Below are positions 1 through 12,000 of a stretch of DNA of 64,000 nt, piece after piece; position 1 is the first letter of the stretch, and every line of letters begins with the position of its first letter. The notes beneath the pieces are model-generated. The model was not told the DNA's origin, ran no database searches, and saw nothing but the letters and a program-made list of their open reading frames with translations. Source of the stretch: Filosporella fistucella (taxonomy: Eukaryota; Ascomycota; Leotiomycetes; Helotiales); contig JAQJZZ010000004.1 in assembly GCA_030077755.1 (NCBI GenBank), forward strand, positions 744,001-808,000. Direction: 5' to 3'. Made by a program: the position numbers and the translations under genes.

Positions 1-3000
1 AATACGAGCTTATCTCACCCATCATCCATCTATCTATCCCGCGCCACGATGTCGTGCTTCTAGCCCAGTAATCTCAGATATCCATCCGTCTTAAAACGCG
101 AGGGTGAGTAGGATGATCTCCATATATGAACGGGAGGATTCATTACGGGGATACAGTGATGATGGAAGATTCAGCCCCCAACTTTAAGTTGACTACGAGA
201 GCGAGGGGAGGGAGGGGATTGGTGGGTTCGCGATGAGTTGGTGTAGGTAAGAGGGTAAGATAGAGAGGGTATGTAGATGCTTGTGATACAAGGAATAGAC
301 ACTGCCTTCTTTGCTTAAGGTTACACTGGGGTAGGCTAGACCATGTATGATGTTTCCCAAAAATCTCCAAATCGAATCGATGTGCAAGAGATCGAAGCAA
401 GCGCTAAGCGCCTGCGACGCTGCTAGCTGGGCAAGTACATGGGGGTAGGCATTTGTAGCCCTGATGTATTTAGTATTTGTAGATGTATCTTTGAGAATGA
501 TTTACTCACACATGAATACGACTTAGATGGGAATTTAGTAGGTGTTGTTATTATGTACCTACTGGTAATTCTTTTGGTTTCCGAGCGGCTGAAAATAAAG
601 GCGACTGAACTATGTATAACTTAGCATTCACTACGGTAACTACATCGACATTAAAATAAAAGAAGAGAAATATCCCTATGATTCCATGACTAGAAATCCA
701 TTTGCCCTTCCGGGAAGAAAATATCTCTTCCTTTTGTGGTCATCATTTCCCTCGACAATTTTCCTTGCCATCTCCATTCCCCTCTTCAACCCCCCTCTTA
801 CGTCCGTACCTCTTACCTACGACCCAGAATCTAAAACACAGCCCGCGCGTCTATCCTTATTTCCCCTCCCATACTACACTCTCATCTCCATCTATGTCTA
901 AAAGCCAGTTTTAAAACCTAGGGTCAGCGTATCTAGGAGTAGGGCATCAGAGTTTCGCAATTAGTCCAGATTTATGGGTAGCTCGGAGAGTACCTAGCTA
1001 GTATCTTTCCACATAGCCCGCGCGTCTATTTGTCTCTCTGCTTTCTCATCTATTGTTTTCTCTTGTTGTGCCCATGTACTATACAGTCTCTTCCTCGTAC
1101 TTTTTGGCTAGCTGCCACTTTAATTTACCATCTTCTGTCAGTACCTCTTGCTACCCCGTACCTCTCAATTCCCAAGCCCCAAGTACACAGCCGGCGTCTA
1201 TTCTTATTTCCTCTACACACCTTATTCACACTCTCCCGCTCTCTCATGGACCTTTGTCTAGTATAATGCCCTCTACCACCTATACCCTCTCTCCAGTTCT
1301 TACACCTCTTACCCTCCTACCCCCGTACTTGCCCTCTCCACCATCTCCCATACATCCCTGGATCCCCACTTTGAACCTATAATCTAGCACAGTCGGCGTC
1401 TATTCTTATTTCCCCATCTCACCCCCTAGACACAGCTCTTAGTACCCTTGAAAACGAAACCAAAATCTTAACCTTCTACTCCGCTCCTCTATCTCCTATA
1501 CCCTTCCTAAGGAAAGTCTTTAAATCCAGCTTACCCTCTTTTCATACCCTCTTACCACCCTCCCCTCCCCCTCCTCCTTCACTCTTTGCCCCCTTCTTCT
1601 CTCAAATCATACCTCCCTCCTCGTAAAACCCCTCCACCTAACACCCCATCTCTCTTTAGCCCACCATACCACTCTCCCTTCCCCTCCAACGGGCCCCATC
1701 TCACCTCACTATCCATAATTGGCACTACAACATGAAACCCAGAGTATGAAACAAAGGTGGCTGAAAGCCTGGAGCCAGGCTTTCTCTTTCCTATTGCGGG
1801 GTGCGTTGGTAGTGATGTAGATCGGATGTGAGTGTGATTGTGGCAAAGCCAAGGCAGTCTTGTGATTTTTTTGGGTGTGATTGATGATTTGAGTGGAATT
1901 TGATTGGTGAGTTAATCAGGTGTGAAGGAGGTAGGATTGAGGATAGTCAGGTGGTTGAAGGTAGGAACTCTGTGAGAGAGGGGCCCATTGTTAGGAAGAG
2001 AGTTAGATGTGAGTTGGAGATGGAACTTCCAACTCCAACAATAGTGGGGGTACATTTTCTACCTCTCGAATTGAGAGGATCTATTTATACATCTAAAATG
2101 TGATATCCTCGCATAGTCGTGAGAAATATAACGACAAGTGTATTGTGTTGTGACTTGATGCATATGAGTGGTATGTTATGTTTCATATACTGTAACCGCT
2201 ATAGGGACGATGATAGACCAGTGATAAGGTGGTGATAGAGCAAAGAAGTGTGGTTGTGTGATAGGGATAATGTATGTGAGTAGTATGTGATGTATACTCA
2301 CCACCCACTTGAGGCGGAGGAGTGTGCAAGGTGATCGTGATGTGATGTATGTTGTAGCTTGATAACGCATAAGGGCAGTATGTGATGCGTCCCTACCACC
2401 CACCGAAATAGCTACATACACTAATAAACCACACAAATATGCTATGATATAATGTCTGTCTTGAATCTGTGATATGATGTGTGCTAAACATGCGCCATCT
2501 AAATTGAAGAAAGATGAGTTAGCGGCAAGGTCAGTGTGTGAGAAAGCAAGAAAAAAGGAATGAATGAATAGTGTTAGTGGAGCATGGAAAAACGGTGACG
2601 AAGAGATAATGGTGAACCTATAGTGGATAGAGAGTGTGGATAGAGAGAGTGAATAGAGAGATAGGGAGTAGAGAGTCAGGAGGAAGAAAGAGGGTAGGGA
2701 ATGAGAATGAGATAGATAGAGACGGCTAGTCCCTTACACTATCCCAACTCAGGCCATGAGAAACAAGCAGTGAAAGACAAACAGAAGACATATCAAATCC
2801 ACAAGACAGAAACTCAAGTCCAATTATCACAAATCACAAACCACAAAATCAAAAACTCATAAATGGGAGTAATTCTCTCAATTCTCTACCACCCTCCCCT
2901 TATCAATCAACCACACACACAAACCCACAAAAAATCCAGCTATCTAGCTACACTTTTCCCATTCCGTCCATCAATCCCAATCCCACACTCCAAAACCCCA

Positions 3001-3353
3001 TATTCAATCATGTATATCTATGAGAACCCTAGAACACTGAAAAACAATCCAAAGCCGGAGAAAACAAAAAGGCAAAAAAAAGGTTCCCAAAAAGCAAATG
3101 CCAAACGCCAAACGCAATGCAATAATTCCCTCGAATTGTGTCCCAACCTTCCTGCATGCTTGCTTGGTTACTGGTATATCACACATACAAAACAATGCCG
3201 CCTGCAAACGCTGTTAAAGCTCAAAAATCCTCCATCCCCAAAGCCAGACAGAGCACGAAAGGTGTTCCACCTTGAAGTGCCAAAATAAAAACATAGACAA
3301 ATGTTGAAAGAGGAAGGTGCATATTTGTACAGTCGAATCGATGCAAAGAGAAG
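1..3353. other. Gene-free left flank (downstream of the Pac2-type gene)
   Basis: I found no supportable gene here. The open frames present are short, mostly lack an ATG start, and have low-complexity composition. About 1040-1720 is pyrimidine-rich. About 2620-2735 is purine-rich (GATAGAGAG-like). A degenerate repeat family lies at about 838-1415 and is listed separately. The last few hundred bases before 3354 probably include the 3' UTR of the minus-strand Pac2-type gene. That is an inference from position. Confidence 0.6.
838..1415 (+). repeat. Four degenerate copies of a ~175 bp repeat
   Basis: A core resembling CACAGCCGGCGTCTATTC, followed by TTATTTCC, recurs at about 838-866, 1010-1040, 1185-1211 and 1388-1415. 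The spacing is about 175, 175 and 203 bp. Upstream of some copies there is also a shared GTACCTCTT-like stretch. The copies are diverged, with CCCGCGCGTCTAT in the first two and CCGGCGTCTAT or TCGGCGTCTAT in the last two. No coding frame runs through them. They may be remnants of an old tandem array; no function is visible. Confidence 0.55.
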
Positions 3354-4805
3354 TTAAATCATAAACTTCTTATCCAGCACCCGAATAGCTCTCTGGTCTT
3401 CTCCAACGATGTTTAATTTCTCGTGTGGGATATCCCTTGGTCGCTGGTTATCGCCTTCTTTTGGACTCTTGCTTCCTGCTCTACTGGAATTACTCTTGTT
3501 ATCACTCATCACACTGACTGAATCCGTAGCATGTACCAGACTGGAAATGCTGGGAATAGTTTGTGCTTGACTTGCTCCATTTGACTTAGGTGTCTCTTTT
3601 GGTGAAGCAGGACGAGCGCTGGGTGATGGAGTATTGGTTTGAGAATGATGTTGAGGAGGTGTAGACATTCGGACCGGACCGCCAATATTGACAGGTGGGA
3701 GATTATGAGTTGGTGGTGGGCCATTGAGACGGGGGTCGAGTATCGGGGCGGATTGTAGGGCTCTTTGAGCAATTTGAGCTTGCTCGGCTATGAGTCTTGC
3801 TTGAGCGACTCGGGGACTTGGATTTGGCGCGTAAACTGGCAATAGCTGTTGAGCGGCGGTTGCTGAACTCATTCCACGATGTTGAGGTGGGGGTGGAGGT
3901 GGTGGTAAGGAGGAATCAGACAATGGTGGTGGTGGTCGGTCGAAGGCTGATTGTTGTGGGTGACCCATGGCTGGGGGAAGGCCATTTGATTGATGTGGGC
4001 TGTGATGCTGGTATGGTGAGGTATGAGCAGATCCAGGATGTGGTAAGCCGGAATTGTACATTGAAGGTGCGTAATGCGGATATGGAGGTGTTGAGACTGG
4101 AGATGGTGGCCAGGCATAACCTTGAGTTACCTGGTATGAGTATGGTGGTGGTGGTGGTCCTCTGTGCGGCGATTGTTGCATTTGTTGATGTGGCATGTAT
4201 GGACTTTGCTGCATTGGTGCTCTTGTAACCGCTGGCCCTTGAGCTTCGTGTACTGTAGATTCTGGATACATTCCCTTGACTGGAACAATGTGTCGAAGTT
4301 GAGGGTCTGAAGTAGGTTGTGGTAGCTCAGGAGCACCTGGGTGTGGTCTCGAATAGTAGCTGATCAAATGAAGATGTTGACCTGTCGATGTTGTGATACT
4401 GAAAGATTGCTTCATCAATCCATCTGGCTTGTATCTGTAACCATCTGGTCCCTCTCCATCCATATCCAAATCCTCATCACTTCCTCTTCCACTATCTGGT
4501 GTCTTTCCTCCAACTCTTCGTGCTGGTGGTGGTACAAATTGTCCTCCACCTCTCTTGCCCTCCATCTCGCGGTATGTAAGAAAGCTTCCAGAAACTCTGC
4601 TTGCACTCCATGATTTCCCATCTGTCCATCTTCTCATTCCTGCTTCCCTCTCGTCCCAAACGAAAACAGATCCCGACTTTATTGATTGTCTCTCCTTCTC
4701 CGACAGTCTTCTCTGTACTCTAGGTAATAAACCCAAACGACAAGCTTCGAATAACTTGATCGCATCTGCCGGGGTCCGTACGTGTCCATAGTATGTGTCC
4801 ATCAT
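3354..4805 (-). CDS. Gti1/Pac2 (WOPR) family transcriptional regulator, Pac2-type
   Basis: A single uninterrupted frame encodes 483 aa. The frame is open up to a TTG at 4853, just after a stop, so the first ATG is at 4805 and gives a protein beginning MMDTYYGHVRT. The N-terminal half of the WOPR DNA-binding fold is at residues 1-85, with signatures LFEACRLGLLPRVQRRLSE, SGSVFVWDE and RRWTDGKSWSASRVSGSFL. A charged linker follows. The second WOPR block begins at about residue 105 (YKPDGLMKQSFSITT, then LHLISYY). The rest is disordered and rich in Pro, Gln, His and Ser, typical of the activation tail of this family. The HVRTPADA and VFVWDEREAG wording matches the Pac2 branch better than the Ryp1/Sge1/Reg1/Wor1 branch. 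Family members are nuclear regulators of development and, in pathogens, virulence. The very long gene-free upstream region fits a heavily regulated gene. Confidence 0.92.
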   Translation of the reverse strand: MMDTYYGHVRTPADAIKLFEACRLGLLPRVQRRLSEKERQSIKSGSVFVWDEREAGMRRWTDGKSWSASRVSGSFLTYREMEGKRGGGQFVPPPARRVGGKTPDSGRGSDEDLDMDGEGPDGYRYKPDGLMKQSFSITTSTGQHLHLISYYSRPHPGAPELPQPTSDPQLRHIVPVKGMYPESTVHEAQGPAVTRAPMQQSPYMPHQQMQQSPHRGPPPPPYSYQVTQGYAWPPSPVSTPPYPHYAPSMYNSGLPHPGSAHTSPYQHHSPHQSNGLPPAMGHPQQSAFDRPPPPLSDSSLPPPPPPPQHRGMSSATAAQQLLPVYAPNPSPRVAQARLIAEQAQIAQRALQSAPILDPRLNGPPPTHNLPPVNIGGPVRMSTPPQHHSQTNTPSPSARPASPKETPKSNGASQAQTIPSISSLVHATDSVSVMSDNKSNSSRAGSKSPKEGDNQRPRDIPHEKLNIVGEDQRAIRVLDKKFMI

Positions 4806-7093
4806 GACTGCGGTTCCTAATTGCGCCTCGAATGCGCTTTTTATCAAGGACAATTATGTCCTTCACGAAAAGCCTCCCACGTAATCTGCTGGTCGCAGAT
4901 AGCCTTCTTTCGTCTTCCTTATTACCAGCACTTTCCCTCCTCTCAGTACTTGGTACACGGCCCTAAGAGTTTCTTGGTTGTCGGAGAAAGCTTGTGCGCC
5001 GCAAGACTAGGAGGTAGTCAAGAATTGGCGACAAAGTAACTTTTGGAAGTTATAATCGAGAATGCTGAGACGTTTGGAGATTGATCCTCGTCGCTTCAGA
5101 TGAATGTTAGCTACAGACTCGTCCCACGATTCTCAAAGGTGGAAGTCGACGCGAAGATGAGACAGTTTGAAGCACAAGGTGACAGAAGCTTAAACTAAGG
5201 TTCCCAGGGTATGCGCGTAGTCTTGACGATTCTGTGAGAGATGTGATGTCGCCGCATTGATGTGATACAAGACAAGTGGATCGAAGGTTCAACTTGAAAT
5301 GCAAAGAATGCTGGGCATGCGACGCTCTTCTCAATTGAGGTGGGTGTGTATGGGAGTTGGGGGATTTGGGGATCAGATCCGAGCAGATCTTGGAGTTGAC
5401 GATGACGCAAGGTTTAGCGACCAAGACTCCCGTGGGAAGTCTGTCCTTGCGCTGGAACCGCCAAAAGAGCATGTTTTCCAATTGTATGAGAATATAAAAA
5501 GAACGGGGTACGTACTGTTTTGGAGATAGTCCGGAAGATCTGAAGGTCTTCTAAGGTGGGTTTGTTTGGTGTTGAGTGGATATGGGAGAGTATGAAGGGG
5601 GAAGTGTTCAGTTTGGTTTGGGGTCGAGTCGAGTCGAGTCGCTGAAATGCGTTCTTGGTTGTCACGAGATATCGAGTAATGCGGATGCGAATGAATTAGT
5701 GTCAACGTCCGAGAAATCCGAATATGTTTGAGCTAATGTATCTTCTCTGAAGAACAAGCAAGTCGATGTGTACTAGTATGTAGGTTGAAGTGTCCGGAAA
5801 TCGAAGTCGATGTCGATATGGTGTGGGTTGAATGTTAGGTAGGTAGAGTAGGAGAGTGAAATTCCAGAACAGATTTCGAGGACGGGCAGGTATATGTCGT
5901 AGATTGGTAGTAAGGTAAGGTAGGTAAGGTACTCTTTTCAGATAGTGTGGGCCCGGTGGTTCAGTTCAGTTGAGAGCAAGTGCTTGCTTGCAAGTGCAGT
6001 GCAAAGCCGTTGCCGTTTGCAAGTTCGCTCGTTGGTCCAAATTATCTTAGATTAGGTTTTCTTGGGACCAGGGGGAAGACTTTAGTTCAGCCAGGGTGCT
6101 GGAAGGGAAGTACAGTTTATGGAGTACTGGAAAGTGTGGTACCCTACGTAGAATTTAGGTGTGAAGGGGTGGTATAAAGTGTGGTAGAACCATGTTAAGG
6201 CATACTAGATTCGTGGTAAAGGGCACTCGAGAAGCCGAACAGAAATGGGGCATGCCGCTGCAGAGGGGCTCAATGGGGCACAGAAGGGGCACAATCACTA
6301 GGATAAGATGGATGGATGGTTATTATTCTGGTCTCCAAAGGTCGTGCAGTTGGTCTCTGTCAACTGTTGGTAATAATAATCAGGTCAAAAAGTCCCGGAA
6401 CAGAATTGGAACCCTCATGTCAGTCACTACACCCAAAACCATCTGACTGTTGGCATTTCTTCAAGTCAACTATACTGAGACTGAGAAAGCCTGGCGCAGC
6501 ATCCACACCTCACTGGGGTATTCTGCGAGTGCGAGCACCCTTCATGTACAGACAGTAGGCTGGGTCTCTAAAAAGGTACGGAGGTACCGGGTACTGCACT
6601 CTGTGCTATACAAAGAATACAAAGCGTCAAGTCCTCCGATGTAACTGTTGGTATGATACTAATAATGAATCCATTGAATTATTCAACCCAAGTAAAATCC
6701 GGTAAACTACTACTCAAAAGTACCGCCCAGCTCTTATTTACCATAATAGTTCTTTCTCCTGGCTTTCCGTTGTCTTGGGCGTGACTAAAGGTGACAGTTG
6801 ACTCTAATTCTTATTGAATGACAAGCAAATAGGCTTCTTGTCGTCGGACTTGGCTTTGTGGCACTGTTCTTGGATGGCTGGTCTTGGGTCTTGCATCTTG
6901 GTACGGTGGAGATGGATGGCAAATCCATTTCGTACATTGCTCATCTTTTCCATTCTGCCTCGCATTCGCACGCTCGTTCGTAGCTTGTAACATCTAAGCT
7001 TGTATTACAATTATTATTATTGGAAAACTCTCATCAAGTCACCCCATCCCATCCACTCCACCCTCCTCTATTCGTAATAATCCCATGTCAAGT

Positions 7094-7151
7094 ACGAGTA
7101 CTCGTCACATACCTACTCCGCATAAGTTTAATAGTACCTTACGAGTACTCG
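7094..7151. promoter_or_regulatory. Pair of CGAGTACTCG palindromes
   Basis: ACGAGTACTCGT at 7094-7105 is a perfect 12 bp palindrome. A second perfect 10 bp palindrome, CGAGTACTCG, lies at 7142-7151. They sit about 2.3 kb upstream of the Pac2-type start. Paired identical palindromes are what a dimeric DNA-binding protein would use, but no known factor is assigned and chance is possible. Confidence 0.3.
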
Positions 7152-8281
7152 GTCCTGCTCGTTCGTCACAGTCTCCGTTTGTGCTCTTCTCCGTCACGCT
7201 CCGCAATGGGATTCGTGGTGCTGGGAATGCCATGGGGCGATGTGGTGGGAAGGGAGAAGCATTCGTAAGCTTCCCCGTCCCTTGAACACTTAGGGTGTCC
7301 CATGGCTTTTCAATGGCGTCTGTCCGATTAGAGTGACGGTGATTTTAGTCGCAAACTCGATGATATGAGCTTATTTCTTCTACCCACCACTGATAATCCT
7401 TTCCTTAGGTTCGCATCCGGAATTTCTAGATCAGTGACACCGTCACCTGAACCACAGCTCGGACTATCTGTCACCAGCCCTCCCGTAATTCATGGACTCA
7501 TTCATACTTTCCAGGCGATAGTTGTCTCGACTTCAATAATACCGGAGTCATTCTCCAGCTCACCCTCATCCTCATCTAGACCATGACTTCTAGGTTCATG
7601 CTAATGCTACCTCCCCAATGCAAATGCAAATGCCATGCATCCAGCATCAGCATCAGCATGGCTCATCGGTCTCTCGGGGTTCGCCCAGCAGTGTTCCATC
7701 CAGTGTGCATCGCAGCAGTGCATCGCATCATCATCCCCCATTCCCTTCCATTTGCAGCGCCTCAGCGCAGTCAGCTCAGCAAAGAAAAGCGCCCCCAGAA
7801 TACGTTCTTCAGACATACAGCACCCTAGGCCACACTGAACAGGAAAAAGCCCCCAATCTGGCTCACTAACTCCTGACTTAGCATGTCAGCGCATACTACC
7901 TCAAACGTGAAATGGCGAAAATGGTGTGGTGCAGCTTTTGGTTCCAGCACCACGGTTCCAGAGCGGATATCAAGCTCGCGTCGAGATTCAGGCTATAGAT
8001 AATCCAATTCTTTCCGAGCCGATGTCCTGATGTGGATACGAGTGCAGTTAATATTTTCCGTTTCAATCTCTCGGTTTTGGATGTCCATTCATATTCTCCC
8101 ATATCCTCACTGAAGATTGAAATAATATACAATATACAATACCCCTCTCGAACAACAGCCTCACTTCCACAGCAGTATGCTCGCCGGCATCTCCCATATC
8201 CCATTCCAATCCACCCCACTATATCAACCGCTCTTCCCTATCCCTATCAAGCAGGGCCCCAATAGAAAACTGACGAGGCCT

Positions 8282-8300
8282 GTGGATCCGCTGGATCCAC
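8282..8300. repeat. Perfect inverted repeat, 8 bp arms
   Basis: GTGGATCC and GGATCCAC flank a three-base loop, GCT. The element can form a short hairpin and also contains two BamHI-type hexamers. No gene end lies nearby, so a terminator role is not supported. Confidence 0.4.
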
Positions 8301-9044
8301 GCCGTTTCTTTAAAAAAGTAGTTTAAAAATAAGAATGCGTCACACGAAGAAAAATAAATCACCGGCGCAATCTTTATCTTTAATTCTCCACCCGTCCACT
8401 TCTGGGAAGAAGAAGCTTAAGTTTTTGTAGAATCGGAAACCTACTCTGGCTCCATGGTATTCTTTGTACCGAAGGTAGTAAGTCAGTTCGGGAAACAAGA
8501 TTCCCTACCTATGTAAAGGAATCTCCTTCTCTCTCAGTCACAGAAGTTGGCACTTGATGATACCACGATAATGAACAATTAATTAATTATACTATCTAGT
8601 TATACTATCTAACCAAAATCCTACTATCCTCTACAGTATACTATATCTCAATAATCTACCTTAACCCATGCTACCGATCAGCAAGCTGCACTCCTCGGGC
8701 ATAACTTTCGGGGTATCGGTGTCGGTGTCTATGTTTCACGTTTCAAGCTTAACAGTGATCGACAAACCGCCTACGAATCATCAATTACAGGTGTCGTGTC
8801 CTCTCTTCGGTGCCGAATAGCACTCAGGTAGGGGAATCGTAACCGAGGATCAAGCTGATATAGGTGGAGAAACGTCGTCAGATGGGCTTCTAGAAGGGGA
8901 AATGATTCGTACTTTGGGTTTGAGGTTTGAGATCTGATGTGAGGTGTGGTGGTGTACTGTTTTGTGAGGGGATGAATAGAGGACTGCGTATGTTGTTTCG
9001 AATTGGAATCGAGACTTTCTTTCATTTTGCTATTTACGGAGTAT

Positions 9045-9060
9045 GTACTTGTACAAGTAC
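9045..9060. promoter_or_regulatory. 16 bp perfect palindrome GTACTTGTACAAGTAC
   Basis: The 16 bases read the same on both strands. The inner TTGTACAAGTAC recurs near 12,450 in the same gene-free region. It is a candidate binding site for a dimeric factor. There is no direct evidence of function, and GTAC-rich sequence is common locally. Confidence 0.3.
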
Positions 9061-12000
9061 TCTGGTATTTCTCATTCCCTATACAAAACCAAGAAATCTA
9101 CCAACCTACAACAGTATTCACATCCTCCACCCTTCCAAGTCAATCACGGCATCTCCCGTCTTTACTTGCTACGCCTCACACAAGAAACAGGCAAATCACA
9201 CGATAAGCTCAGAAGTCATCCGAATATGTAATCTCGAATTTTGATTTAGCCGTAGCCATTGCGGCGGGTCTCGTAACGGTATTTTCAGAGATTCTGTCAT
9301 TTCTGCAGATATGGAAAATACTATAATTTAGAGATGCTATAAAGATTAGATTCTGTGGTAGTATACTAGGTTCCTATGTTCCTAGTTATAGTTCTTGTTA
9401 CTCAATATAAGTGAAGAGCTGGTGTTGATAATAGAGATCAGTGATCCTATTGATTTCGTATTCCAAATAGTGTTTATTTGCTCCAAGTAGATATAGAAAG
9501 GCAAGGTAAATAACCATAGTACGATTATGCTTATCATTTATCCCCAGATTAACAATATATATAAGCAACTTCTTCATCTACTGCATCTGAAAAGGGAATG
9601 CGGTGAGTTCATGAGGGTAATACGAATCTGATTCATTTTTAAGTTGAATACCCGGTCGTTGGTCCCCGAATGAGGCGTTCTATTGCATTCAAGGTGAAGG
9701 GTTGGTATTACGTAGAATATACTTTGGGAAGCTTATGCTTACCTATGAAATGAAGTTGGTTTTCTCTCGGCCTTCGGATCAGAGGGAGGTGATTTGATTT
9801 GTTGCAGGTGGAAATTGAAATGGGTGCTTACTCTCCTCTTCTCCATCGTTTCCGTCCCTGTGTTTTCTCTCGTTCTTGCATTTTTACGATACATACCTTT
9901 CCATTTCTCAAAAACTCACCTATCTCTCTCTTCATATCAATCCCTATCTCTTCCCTCTACTTCCCACATCCACCTCCAAATCTCGATCTCCCTCCCAAAA
10001 AAGAGAGACACACACTCTCTCTCTCCCTGTCCGTGGCTTACCAGGCGTCCTTGGCAAACTAAGCGACCTCCATTCCTCGCGTGTCAAACTTAAGCATGAT
10101 TTTTAACTCTTGACTGATCGGCGGCCCTGGTCCTGCCTAGCTTGCAGCCAGCCCCGTGGTGTCTTATGGTGACATTGAGATGACAATTTTCGCCACCTCT
10201 TTTCAAGGCTAGCCAATTAATATGGAAGGTTCGTATGGAGAGTGCCAATCGGTGCGTATTTGAAAGGAGAGCGAATTATTATGAGTCGGACGGTTTTTGG
10301 GGGAGATGGATGATTGAGGGTATTGGGATGGGAGAAGGAAAATGTGGAGAGATGATGCGAGTTTTGGGGAAAGTGGTAATTACGGTGCGAGAAGGGGAAG
10401 TGTCTTGGTGATCTTTACGAAGGTAGATAATGGCATTTAGGTGAGAGACTTTGAGAATGTACGAACAAAAGAACGGATATCTGTCCATTGAACTTACATC
10501 ATTCTTCACTACCCAATAATCCAGACCCTAATCTAAACTCAAACATCCCCTTCCAAAATCTGAAAAACTCCCGCCTCTCACCAACTTATCCGCAGCGCCC
10601 ATCGCAAATTTTTGTTCCTCCCTACGCCGTTCCGCCGCACCACATACCTACCTTAATAACCTACCATTTAAAGTTACCTTAAAGTGACCCAACCTTACTC
10701 ATCCCAATCTACCAAACTCTCTCAATTCTCCCATGCGAATACGACTCTAATCCAACTCATCCAACTTACCAAGCCCTTTCCACATCACATCATATCACTC
10801 ACCTTCCCTCCCCTCTACCTTACTTGCATAACCCCATAACCCAAGCCCGCAACACAAACGGCACAGTCCAGTCTCAACCATACGCATTCACGCGGCACAA
10901 CCTCGTTTCCCTATCAGGAAACCCATCTCCCTCAATCCAATATCCAATATGCAATACCCTTTTCCTTCCCTACCCTCGTGAAAAGGGGAGAGAAGTGGAC
11001 GATCTAGAGAGAAACGGAAGGCTGACGGATCGCTCGGCTACTTCTCTACTGGGGACGCGAAAGCTCACCCAAAGAGAAAAAGCAAAGGGAGGGAAGAAAG
11101 AAAAAAAAATTTAACCATAAAACCTTCTTTTTTACCCTGGTCTGATGAGCTGAGGGAGGCTTGGCGTGTCTTGGGGTTTATCCTGATGGGTGTGTGGAAG
11201 AGTGGGTTTCTTTCTCATATGTTCTATCTCTCGAATAATAATTATTCATAGTTCTCCATTCAACACATACTCACTTCCTCTTCTACATACAAACAAATCT
11301 CTCCTCCTGAATAATGACCCAGAGCTGTGAAAATTCATCTCACGCAAAAAGCAGGGAATCGGACCAAAGAGCCAGATGACAAGAATGTGGCTGGGCGGAG
11401 AGCGAGCGGGCGAATAGAGTTATCTTTCAGAGGCTTGGAAGGTAGGGTAGCTAGCTCGCTTGGCGGTGATACATGCTTAAATGGCTATCTGGGACCGAAG
11501 ACGGGATGTGGAAGGGATGTCAGCCAGCCTGCTTTTGCTTGATTGTTGTGGGCCGGGGAGGGAAGGTGGTTGATTATGCGTGCATTCTTTTCTGATTATT
11601 GATTTGGTTGGGAACGGTTTGGGAAGAAAAGGTTAATGGAAAGAGGGAGAAACTCTCATGTTTAACATACTCATTCATATATTCAAAGCCCAATGTCTAC
11701 CATTTCCGTACATCCCGATCTCACTCATGTCTCGCACACCATACTACTCGAGGACTCGCCTCTTTTCTCCCACTTTTACCCGTGTTAACATCATCAAGCA
11801 TAATCACGCCTCCATCATCCCCATCAGCACAATCAGCATCGCATCTCGGCCAGCCACTAGTAATAACACTACCAAGCCACGCCGCGTCCTCCAAACCTTC
11901 TCTGATCCCGCCCAGACCAGACCTCAACCCTATCCCACTGGTGGGCATTCTAATCACTGATACGAAAGCTTGGCGCAAACGCCATGATGGAGGATGGGAT

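Larger units (their letters stand above)
4806..8700. other. Gene-free region upstream of the Pac2-type gene, proximal part
   Basis: No supportable coding gene. Open frames on both strands are short, compositionally biased and show no recognisable domain. The first kilobases probably contain the promoter and a long 5' leader of the minus-strand WOPR gene (inference). Visible small structures include a GTCGA microsatellite at about 5626-5641, AAGGTAAGGTAGGTAAGG-like purine runs at about 5910-5932, two GAGTACTC-centred palindromes at 7094-7105 and 7142-7151, a perfect inverted repeat at 8282-8300, and a duplicated TTATACTATCTA at 8587-8611. Confidence 0.55.

Noticed and set aside
2863..3288. 141 aa plus-strand frame next to the Pac2-type 3' end
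   Set aside because: Low-complexity Lys/Asn/Pro product with no family, in the probable 3' UTR of the minus-strand gene.
3797..4228. 143 aa plus-strand frame
   Set aside because: It lies antisense to the repetitive Pro/Gln/His tail of the Pac2-type gene and is a composition shadow.
3354..4805. Assigning the WOPR gene to Reg1/Ryp1/Sge1/Wor1
   Set aside because: The conserved block wording (RLSEKERQSIKSGSVFVWDE) fits the Pac2 branch; the Sge1/Ryp1 branch reads differently at these positions, so no such symbol was given.
4806..4853. N-terminal extension of the Pac2-type protein beginning at 4853
   Set aside because: The frame there opens with TTG directly after a TAA stop; the first ATG at 4805 gives the family-typical start.
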